A stretch of DNA of 11,850 nucleotides from Streptomyces roseochromogenus subsp. oscitans DS 12.976 (lineage in GTDB: Bacteria; Actinomycetota; Actinomycetes; Streptomycetales; Streptomycetaceae): contig NZ_CM002285.1 in assembly GCF_000497445.1 (NCBI RefSeq), forward strand, positions 3,526,398 to 3,538,247. Direction: 5' to 3'. The notes below the pieces were generated by a model. The model did no database searches. It was not told where the DNA came from and saw nothing but the letters and a program-made list of their open reading frames with translations. The position numbers and the translations under genes were made by a program. Below are positions 1-5,376 of this stretch, piece by piece. Each line of letters opens with the position of its first letter. Position 1 is the first letter of the stretch.

Positions 1-264
1 CAGGGCGGAGGCGCCGGCGGCGCGGACGGCGACGGTCCGTTCGGCATCGGCGGCCTCGCGGGCCTTGCGGAACGCGGCCAGGGCGGCCTGTTCGCCGGGG
101 AGTTCACCGGTGGCGGGGGCCGCCTCCGCGGACAGTGCGCCGAGCACCTGGGAGAGGCGTTCGGCCTGGTCACGTGCGGAGGCGTCGACGGCTTCCAGCG
201 ACTCACCGCGCAGCAGACGTTCCGCCGTCTCACGGTTCAGCCACTTGTCCTGCTCGTCGGCCAT
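1..264 (-). CDS. Sigma-factor partner protein, N-terminal part (runs off the left edge)
   Basis: The first 88 residues of a minus-strand gene are present; the rest lies outside the window. The ATG is at 264-262 and overlaps the sigma stop codon as TGATG, so translation of the two genes is probably coupled. The visible part opens MADEQDKWLNRETAERLLRG and continues as an acidic, Ala/Glu-rich helical stretch with no membrane segment or zinc-binding anti-sigma motif. From memory, proteins that begin this way commonly follow ECF sigma genes in Streptomyces and later carry one membrane helix and a low-complexity tail. I infer a membrane-anchored regulator or partner of the sigma factor. Its action as an anti-sigma factor is not shown by anything visible here. 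Confidence 0.75.
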   Translation of the reverse strand, partial: MADEQDKWLNRETAERLLRGESLEAVDASARDQAERLSQVLGALSAEAAPATGELPGEQAALAAFRKAREAADAERTVAVRAAGASAL

Positions 265-926
265 CACATGTCCTTCTGCGTCCGCGCACGCATATCCGTC
301 ACAGTTGCGGACGACACCGCGCGACCACGCGGTTCTCTCTGGGGTGGGAGCGCATCCAGCGCGCCCGCCGATTCCGGATCCTCGCCGAGCAGCTCCGCGA
401 GCCGTTTCAGTCCGCGGTGCGCCGCGGTGCGTACGGCACCGGCGCGTTTGCCGAGCGTCTCGGCGGCGCTCTTGGCGTCGAGGCCGACCACGACCCGGAG
501 GACGACCGCCTCGGCCTGGTCCTGCGGGAGCCGCGCGATGAGGGAGAGGGCGCTGTCGGTGGCCAGGGCCTCGATGGCCTCGCCCGCCGTGTCGGACTCG
601 GCGGCCCGGCCGGTCAGTTCCGTCTCGTCGCCGCCTATGGCGGGGCGGCGGCCGCGCATCCGTATGTGATCCAGGGCGCGGTTGCGGGCGATCCGGGCGG
701 CCCAGCCGCGGAAGCGGTCGGCGTCCCCGCTGAACCGGTCGAGGTCGCGGGCGATCTGCAGCCAGGCCTCGGACGCGACGTCCTCGGCGTCCGGATCACC
801 GACCAGCGTGCGTACGTATCCGAGCAGCCGCGGCTGCACGGCGCGGTACACCGTACGGAACGCGGTCTCGTCTCCGTCCTGTGCCGCACGCACCGCGGCG
901 GTCAGCTCCGCGTCGTCCCCCAGCAC
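264..926 (-). CDS. ECF-family RNA polymerase sigma factor
   Basis: A 220-residue ECF (group 4) sigma factor, which would direct core RNA polymerase to a specific promoter set. Sigma region 2 spans about residues 22-92: the helix around DAEDVASEAWLQIARDLDRF contacts core polymerase, and FRGWAARIARNRALDHIR is the -10 recognition and melting part. Region 4 spans about residues 125-182, with LPQDQAEAVVLRVVVGLDAKSAA followed by the HTH that reads the -35 box. An Ala/Arg-rich tail of about 38 residues follows and is longer than in minimal ECF factors. The start is GTG at 926-924, preceded by AAGGGAG four bases upstream. The gene is coupled to the next gene by a one-base TGATG overlap, which suggests a sigma and partner operon. 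The family is clear; the subgroup and regulon cannot be told. Confidence 0.93.
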   Translation of the reverse strand: MLGDDAELTAAVRAAQDGDETAFRTVYRAVQPRLLGYVRTLVGDPDAEDVASEAWLQIARDLDRFSGDADRFRGWAARIARNRALDHIRMRGRRPAIGGDETELTGRAAESDTAGEAIEALATDSALSLIARLPQDQAEAVVLRVVVGLDAKSAAETLGKRAGAVRTAAHRGLKRLAELLGEDPESAGALDALPPQREPRGRAVSSATVTDMRARTQKDM

Positions 927-1146
927 CGCACTCCCTTTACGCCCGTTTCCCGGTCCGGCGCGAAAGGCACGTTACGGCGTGAAAGCGTTCCTCGTCCATG
1001 TCCGTCGACCGGTCTGTAGACGATGAAACTAACTCGTGACCGGGTGCGCATGTGCGCAGGGTGAGGGCCGGGTGTGCCCGGGGTGTGACAGAAAACCCAC
1101 TCACGGCGCTGTAGTGAGTACGGGCCGCGCGCGGCCCGTCAGCGCG
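927..1146. other. Sigma-gene upstream region, no gene seen
   Basis: This stretch of about 220 bases lies between the sigma start and the hairpin pair near the island boundary. I see no coding region. It holds a small CCGGG-TGTG-CCCGG hairpin at 1068-1081, two TGCGCA copies at about 1046-1057, and the perfect palindrome at 1120-1139. The sigma promoter should be here, but I could not pick one -35/-10 pair with confidence. Confidence 0.5.
1120..1139. terminator. Perfect 20-bp palindrome (terminator-like hairpin)
   Basis: Positions 1120-1129 (ACGGGCCGCG) are exactly complementary to 1130-1139, giving a GC-only hairpin with a four-base loop. There is no T-run. It sits immediately beyond the hairpin at 1147-1188 and would end minus-strand transcripts before they reach the sigma promoter. 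It could instead be a binding site for a dimeric regulator. Confidence 0.4.
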
Positions 1147-1188
1147 ACGGCCGGGGCCTCTCCTGTGGGGGGTGGCGGCCCCGGCCGT
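1147..1188 (-). terminator. 12-bp stem-loop, probable terminator of the gene now at 11561-11850
   Basis: Positions 1147-1158 (ACGGCCGGGGCC) pair perfectly with 1177-1188, with an 18-base loop. If the island were removed, this hairpin would lie just downstream of the stop codon of the minus-strand gene at 11561-11850, so it is the natural candidate for that gene's terminator. The stem's right arm is part of the direct repeat at 1169-1192, so the insertion point falls inside the hairpin. Confidence 0.6.
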
Positions 1189-1197
1189 TGCCCCGGT
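1169..1197. repeat. Left direct repeat (candidate attL core)
   Basis: The core begins GGGGTGGCGGCC and is identical over 24 bp (1169-1192) to 11513-11536, with a single C/T difference at 1193 and identity resuming for four bases. It lies 76 bp beyond the stop codon of the integrase remnant (1273), a normal distance for attP next to int. Confidence 0.65.
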
Positions 1198-1272
1198 TTA
1201 CCGCTCTGACCTGGGACGATGCGCGGAATCGGTGACCAACGCGGCCAACGCGTGACCAACCGCCCAGATGCC

Positions 1273-1519
1273 TCATGCGATCCTGTCCAGCACGATGCGC
1301 TGAGCCGTCCCGGACGCCGGCTTGCGGGCCCCTTCGACTCCGGCGCTTGCCATGCTGGGCCATGGTGTAGCCCGGCGTGGGGTGCCTCACATTCGCGGAG
1401 ACCTCCACGGGGTTCTCACCCGCATCTAGACAGCTCGTGACCTTGCCGTGACGCCAGTCGTGGATGCGGAACTTCTCGAAGAGGTTCAGCCGCTCCCGGA
1501 CGCCGGCACCGTCCAGGAT
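1273..1519 (-). pseudogene. Tyrosine recombinase (integrase) C-terminal remnant, frameshifted
   Basis: A minus-strand frame reads FEKFRIHDWRH at about 1480-1449, then LDAGENPVEVSANVRHPTPGYTMAQHGK down to 1346. This matches the HxxR box and the following H/W box of phage-type tyrosine recombinases, which cut and rejoin att sites. One extra base near 1345 shifts the reading: in the next frame the sequence continues AGVEGARKPASGTAQRIVLDRIA and stops with TGA at 1275-1273, a credible natural C-terminus. The position where the nucleophilic Tyr is expected, about ten residues after the RH of the H/W box, reads AQHG, so Tyr appears replaced by His. The N-terminal domain and catalytic box I are not recognisable upstream. 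The gene therefore looks inactive. Confidence 0.7.
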
Positions 1520-1750
1520 GTGTGCGGGAAGCGGCGGCGGACTCGTAAGCAACGTGACCAATGGCCTCAACGTCCAGCAGATCGTTTCCCTGACCCAGGG
1601 ATTCAGGGCCGCCGCCGAACACGTTGGTGCCGGCTTGCGCATCGGCACGAACGACGGCGAAGGGTGTCCTCGCGGCACGGGCCTGGCGTGCTCCGCAAGA
1701 TCTCCACCAGGTAGCCTCATCCCTGAGCACCGCTCAGCAAGGAGAAGACC
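1520..1750. other. Degenerate stretch between integrase remnant and glycosidase gene
   Basis: No intact gene is supported. On the plus strand one frame from about 1530 to 1670 reads LVSNVTNGLNVQQIVSLTQG and onward with mostly G/C third positions, so it may be a fragment of a real gene. I do not recognise it, and it has no good start. The 5' part of the integrase gene should also lie here on the minus strand but cannot be recognised. Confidence 0.35.
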
Positions 1751-1774
1751 GTGGCGCGTTCTGCAACTGGTTGA
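1751..1774 (+). other. Short leader ORF (7 codons) with a strong RBS
   Basis: GTG at 1751 follows AAGGAG (1739-1744) at six bases and encodes MARSATG, then TGA at 1772-1774. This stop overlaps an in-frame TTG (1771-1773) of the glycosidase frame, and the preferred ATG is nine bases further on. Either this is a leader peptide that couples translation to the GH1 gene, or a one-base frameshift has cut off the true N-terminus. Its ribosome binding site is better than that of the annotated glycosidase start. Confidence 0.35.
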
Positions 1775-1782
1775 AGCTGCAC

Positions 1783-3096
1783 ATGTCGAAGGCCGACTTC
1801 ACTTCCCGGCGGTCCTTCGTGCTCGGGTGCGCGGCGGTGATGCCCGTCCTGGCACAGGGCCTCTCACGGTCACACTCCGCGGATCGCCCTGCCAGCCTCG
1901 ATCAGGAGACCGTAGCTTTGACGACGCCTACCGCCGGCCCCGTCCGCTTCCCCACCGGGTTCCGCTGGGGCTGCTCCAGCTCGGCCACCCAGACTCAGGG
2001 TGCGACTCCGGCAGATAACTGGTGGGGCTGGGAGCAAGCCGGCAAGGCGCCCGCCAGCGGCGACGGAAACGGCTTCGACGGCCGGTACGCGGCCGACTTC
2101 GCCCTGCTGGCCGACTGGGGATTCGGCGACTACCGGCTGTCGCTGGACTGGGCTCGGCTCGAACCGCAACCAGGTCGGCACGACGCCCGAGCCATCGAGC
2201 ACTACCGGCAGATCCTGCAGGCCGGCCGCCAGTCGGGGCTGAGCATATGGGTCTGCCTCTTGCACACCGCCTTGCCGAAGTGGTTCGCCGCCGACGGCGG
2301 ATTCCTCGCTCCCTCGGCTCACGCCACGTGGGCCCGTCACGTCGACTTCATCGGCGAGACCTTCGGCGACTTGGCCGACGGCTGGATGCCGGTCAACAAC
2401 CCCTTCAGCTACGCGCTGAAGGGCTACCTGGCCGGCACGTTCCCGCCGGGACACACTTCGCGCGACGAGTTCCGCACGGTCCTCAAGGCCATCCACCAGG
2501 CCGACTTCGAGGCGGCCCTGCGCCTGCGCCAGGGCGGTCAGCCCACCGCCACGAATGAGTCGCTGGCCGTGCTGCACCCGGCCGACGACGGCGCGGCCGC
2601 TGCGGCGGCGACGGCTGATCTGGACGCGGCCGTGTGGGACTCGTGGCTCTCCCTCGCACGCATGACGCGGTACGAAAGCGCATTCGATCTCTACGGCTTC
2701 AGCTACTACTACAACCCGGCCATCACCGCTGAAGGGAAGATCATCCCCTATCCGCCCGGTGAACCGGTCGGCCCGCAAGGCTACGTCGTCTGGCCGGAGG
2801 GGCTGGGCCAAGTCCTCACCCGCCTGCGCACAGAACTGCCGGGCAAGCGCTACTTGGTGGCCGAGATCGGCTACGGCGGCGACGACGACACCCGGCGCAT
2901 CGCCTACCTGACCGCTGCGCTTCGCCAGGTCGCTGATGCGCTCACCGACGGTATGGACATCGCTGGCGTCCACTTGTGGACAGCGGTGGACAACTACGAG
3001 TGGCTGAACGGATTCTCTGTCCCCTTCGGGCTGTTTGACCACAACCGCGAGCCCCGTCCCAGCGCCACCGCCATCCAGGCTCTGATGCGGGCCTAG
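1783..3096 (+). CDS. Tat-exported GH1-like glycoside hydrolase, acid/base Glu replaced
   Basis: A 437-residue protein of the glycoside hydrolase family 1 fold (beta-glucosidase type). The N-terminus TSRRSFVLG with a hydrophobic run is a twin-arginine signal, so the product is exported. GH1 landmarks in order: FRWGCSSSATQTQG (residues 60-73, substrate-site Gln), YRLSLDWARLEP (117-128), LLHTALPKWF (159-168, His161), WMPVNNP (201-207), YLVAEIGYGG (357-366, nucleophile Glu361) and LWTAVDNYEWLNGFSVPFGLF (398-418). The usual acid/base motif is NEP; here it is NNP, with Asn206 for Glu. GH1 proteins lacking this Glu (plant myrosinases have Gln) need an activated leaving group or an external base. ATG 1783 was chosen because it puts RR at residues 9-10; only a weak GAAG precedes it. 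At under 400 mature residues it is shorter than the usual 440-480. The substrate is unknown. Confidence 0.82.
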   Translation: MSKADFTSRRSFVLGCAAVMPVLAQGLSRSHSADRPASLDQETVALTTPTAGPVRFPTGFRWGCSSSATQTQGATPADNWWGWEQAGKAPASGDGNGFDGRYAADFALLADWGFGDYRLSLDWARLEPQPGRHDARAIEHYRQILQAGRQSGLSIWVCLLHTALPKWFAADGGFLAPSAHATWARHVDFIGETFGDLADGWMPVNNPFSYALKGYLAGTFPPGHTSRDEFRTVLKAIHQADFEAALRLRQGGQPTATNESLAVLHPADDGAAAAAATADLDAAVWDSWLSLARMTRYESAFDLYGFSYYYNPAITAEGKIIPYPPGEPVGPQGYVVWPEGLGQVLTRLRTELPGKRYLVAEIGYGGDDDTRRIAYLTAALRQVADALTDGMDIAGVHLWTAVDNYEWLNGFSVPFGLFDHNREPRPSATAIQALMRA

Positions 3097-3477
3097 CCAC
3101 CTGCGGCCGACCTCCCCGCCTCGGTGGATGGGGAGAGCCCGGCCACCGACCAGCCGATTATGTTACCGCAGATAACAAAACGTTTCGATAACGTCTTGGC
3201 CGTGTGTCACCTCTTGGCCCTCACCAGGTCATCAACAGTCGCTGTCTCGTAGTCGCGTGGCGACGCGAAAAGACCAGGTCATCGTAGTGATCAACATGAG
3301 GCGGCGGGTGATGGAGCGTCTCATGTGAGGCGACCGACCGCAGGAGGGCCGTCAGTCCGGCTGTGTACTGTCCTCTTCGCCAGCTCCGGCGTGAAACCGA
3401 CAGGTCAGCCCGGGTACTGCGTGGGTGCGGCCGCGCTGATGGCTGGCCCGTGTCCCAGGGCCTTGCAGGAGGAGCAC
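3097..3477. promoter_or_regulatory. Intergenic region with AT-rich operator-like block and direct repeats
   Basis: No gene is supported in these 381 bases. A weak CTCCCC/GGGGAG hairpin (3112-3117/3130-3135) may end the glycosidase transcript. At 3162-3192 an AT-rich block holds GTTA-N7-TAAC, two GATAAC copies (3171 and 3187) and a central AAAACGTTTC, which resembles a LacI-type operator. An 11-bp direct repeat ACCAGGTCATC occurs at 3223-3233 and 3273-3283, with a GTCGC-GTG-GCGAC hairpin between them at about 3252-3264. The region should contain the promoter of the downstream gene at 3478, but no clear -35/-10 pair was found. Confidence 0.45.
3223..3283. repeat. 11-bp direct repeat pair upstream of the peptidase-like gene
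   Basis: ACCAGGTCATC is present at 3223-3233 and exactly again at 3273-3283, a 50-bp period. Downstream of each copy comes a related TCAACA or TGATCAACA. The spacing of about five helical turns would suit a looping or cooperative regulator. The minus-strand translation ends DHYDDLVFSRRHATTRQRLL, a string I believe recurs at the ends of hypothetical Streptomyces proteins; if so it reflects conserved DNA and not protein. That recollection is unverified. Confidence 0.5.
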
Positions 3478-4044
3478 ATGTGGTGGCGCAGCAAAGCACC
3501 GTCGCATCGCGCGTTGCACAAGCGGTGTGTGCGGCTTCTTGCTGATTTGCCCATGCCCAGCCCTTTCAGTGTGGACGCGCTGGTGCGGAACATGGAGGAA
3601 GCGCGGGGTCGCTCCATCCACCTGGTGGAGCTTGCCGAGCCCGAGGGCGGGCTTCGCGCCGCGTGCGGTCTGCGCGTCAGGACCGAGCAGGTCACGTACG
3701 TGTTGTACCGGCGCCGGCCGACGCAGACGGGAACCGAGCACACGATCCTCCATGAGCTCTGCCATGAGTGGTTCGACCACGGCACCACCTTGAGCCGGCA
3801 GGAGATCGAGCAGTACGTCCCGGGCGATCTCTACCAAGGGCTCCTCGGCCGTCTCGGTCCCGGTGCGGTGGTCCAGGCGCGGGCCCGCTACGACACCCCC
3901 GAAGAGCAGGAGGCGGAGCTTTCGGCCTCGCTCATCAAGCGGATCGCCCGCCAACGGCCCTCGGTGGGCGAGGACATGGTCAGCCTTCTTGAGCACTCCC
4001 TGTCCCACCCTGTCGCCCCTCCGCAACGCCGTGGGACGCGGTAA
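3478..4044 (+). CDS. ImmA/IrrE-like zinc metallopeptidase-family protein
   Basis: A 188-residue soluble protein. HTILHELCHEWFDHG (residues 88-102) contains the zinc motif HExxH at 92-96, and EEQEAELSASLI (142-153) fits the downstream helix that supplies the third, acidic ligand in ImmA/IrrE peptidases. Similar Streptomyces proteins are often labelled toxin component of a toxin-antitoxin system, and family members such as ImmA cleave XRE-type repressors. The ATG at 3478 is preceded by AGGAGGAG (3467-3474), which decides against the longer upstream frame. It is followed after 56 bases by the MAB_1171c-type gene on the same strand, probably in one operon. The basic N-terminus lacks a signal peptide, so action is cytoplasmic. 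The target protein is unknown; the XRE regulator at 7049-7924 is the obvious candidate by inference. Confidence 0.78.
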   Translation: MWWRSKAPSHRALHKRCVRLLADLPMPSPFSVDALVRNMEEARGRSIHLVELAEPEGGLRAACGLRVRTEQVTYVLYRRRPTQTGTEHTILHELCHEWFDHGTTLSRQEIEQYVPGDLYQGLLGRLGPGAVVQARARYDTPEEQEAELSASLIKRIARQRPSVGEDMVSLLEHSLSHPVAPPQRRGTR

Positions 4045-4100
4045 CTGCTTTCACGCCCCGGCTGAGCTGGGGCAAGCCCCCTCGTCAGGAGTCCTTCGCC

Positions 4101-5327
4101 GTGCTTGCTTTGCTTGAGTATCTTGCTGCGCTGGTGCTGACGGTTGTCGCCGTGTGGCGGGTCCCCGCTGTCCGTTACGGCGACGCCTACCGACGGTCCC
4201 TGTGGGGCATTTACGCCGGTTTTGCCGTGACCTTGTGGCTCAGTACACCAGGGGTGATGCACCTGCTCGACGCTGTGCCGGTTGTCGATCTGTCGGTCCT
4301 GCTCAAGCACTTGGTCGGCGCCGTGGCGCTCATGGCCATGGTGACGTACGTCGCGACCAGCTATGGCAAAACCAGCGAACCCGTGCTCCCCCGGCACATC
4401 GCCGCCTCGCGCTGGATGGCCCGTTTCGCCCCCAAGGGCGCGCTGATCGTCATGGTCCTGATGACCGTGTTCTTCTTCACCGTGGTCGACCGGAAGAGCC
4501 CGAGCACCGACTTCGTGACCGACCACACCGGTCAGTGGGGAGCGGCGATCTACCTGAGCGTCTTCTACTTCTACACGATCGCTGTCGCGACGGCGTCCGG
4601 CTACCAGTGGACCGGCGCCTTCCGCCGCGCGGAGACCAGGCTGCTGCGCGCGGGCCTGCTGCTGATGGCCGTCTCCATGTGGATGGGTGTCATCTACACG
4701 GCGGTCCGCATCGCGTTGATCTGGATCGACGTAGCCGCTCCGCTGAGTCACACCACCGATCAGCAGGTTGTCACGTGGAGCGCGGTGTGGTTCCAGGTGT
4801 TCTTCCTGATGCTCGCCCTGGGAACGAGCGTTCCCGCCACCCGTGCGGTCGCCGCACGTTGGCGCGCCTGGAACGCGTTGCGCTGCCTCTATCCGCTGTG
4901 GCGCGATCTGGTGACGGCCTTTCCGGGCACATCCTTCGCCCCACCGGCCCCCCGGCTGCGCGAGCTCGCCCGTTTCTCGCTGCCGGCCGACGTCCGCCTC
5001 GACCGCTGGGTCGCGGACATCACCGACGTGGAGGACAAGCTGCGCTCCTACGCGCCGCCGGAGTTGCTGTCGGTGGCTGAGGATGCCGCGGAGCGCCACC
5101 CGGACCCGAAGCCTGCCGCCGAGGCCTACTGGATCAAGGCGGCACTGCAGGCCGCGGCTGCCGGGCGGCGGCTGGAGGTCGCCTCCGCCGCGCTGCCCAC
5201 CAAGCCGATCGTGGACACCAGGGCCCAGGAATCGTGGCTTCTGCGCGTGCAGAAGGCCTACGCCTCGATCACAGCGGCCCAAGCCGAGCAGTTGCTTGCC
5301 GAGGCCGAGCAGGAACCCGCCGTATGA
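4101..5327 (+). CDS. MAB_1171c-family seven-helix membrane protein (DUF6545-type C-terminus)
   Basis: A 408-residue integral membrane protein. Seven hydrophobic segments are visible at about residues 3-19, 33-49, 65-86, 112-129, 148-166, 184-209 and 225-246, followed by a soluble, helical C-terminal domain of about 160 residues (250-408) with AYWIKAALQAAAAGRRLEVA and a WLLRVQKAY segment. This architecture matches the actinobacterial proteins annotated as MAB_1171c family putative transporter. Transport has not been shown for the family as far as I know, and a 7TM plus cytosolic domain also suits a sensor. The start GTG at 4101 has AGGAG at 4087-4091, nine bases away. The gene follows the ImmA-like gene as the second member of a likely operon, a pairing I recall from other Streptomyces genomes. 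The stop overlaps a short ORF as ATGA. Confidence 0.8.
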   Translation: MLALLEYLAALVLTVVAVWRVPAVRYGDAYRRSLWGIYAGFAVTLWLSTPGVMHLLDAVPVVDLSVLLKHLVGAVALMAMVTYVATSYGKTSEPVLPRHIAASRWMARFAPKGALIVMVLMTVFFFTVVDRKSPSTDFVTDHTGQWGAAIYLSVFYFYTIAVATASGYQWTGAFRRAETRLLRAGLLLMAVSMWMGVIYTAVRIALIWIDVAAPLSHTTDQQVVTWSAVWFQVFFLMLALGTSVPATRAVAARWRAWNALRCLYPLWRDLVTAFPGTSFAPPAPRLRELARFSLPADVRLDRWVADITDVEDKLRSYAPPELLSVAEDAAERHPDPKPAAEAYWIKAALQAAAAGRRLEVASAALPTKPIVDTRAQESWLLRVQKAYASITAAQAEQLLAEAEQEPAV

Positions 5328-5362
5328 ACATCGCTCGAACTGTCACCGATGTGCTGCAGTAG
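5324..5362 (+). other. 12-codon ORF overlapping the membrane-protein stop (possible vestige)
   Basis: ATG at 5324 overlaps the preceding TGA stop as ATGA, the hallmark of a translationally coupled next gene. It reads MNIARTVTDVLQ and then TAG. A third operon gene may once have followed and been cut away, or this is only chance. Nothing similar continues before the convergent P450 stop at 5377. Confidence 0.3.
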
Positions 5363-5376
5363 CGCAAAGGCACGCT

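Noticed and set aside
1139..1720. Open minus-strand frame of 193 codons taken as one intact gene
   Set aside because: It reads through the integrase frameshift and past the natural TGA at 1273, and even runs into the att repeat; only the middle part has recognisable recombinase motifs.
1624..1782. Longer N-terminus for the glycosidase
   Set aside because: The extension has no ribosome binding site, no sensible sequence, and would bury the twin-arginine signal 60 residues into the protein.
1870..3042. Long minus-strand frame opposite the glycosidase
   Set aside because: It is a shadow of a high-GC gene; the plus strand carries all GH1 motifs.
3363..3545. 60-codon plus-strand frame before the peptidase-like gene
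   Set aside because: Its AGGAGG is 14 bases from the GTG, and the frame overlaps the well-supported start at 3478.
3888..5282. Minus-strand frame of 464 codons opposite the membrane-protein gene
   Set aside because: Low-complexity His/Arg/Gly composition with no domain; the plus strand encodes seven clear membrane helices.
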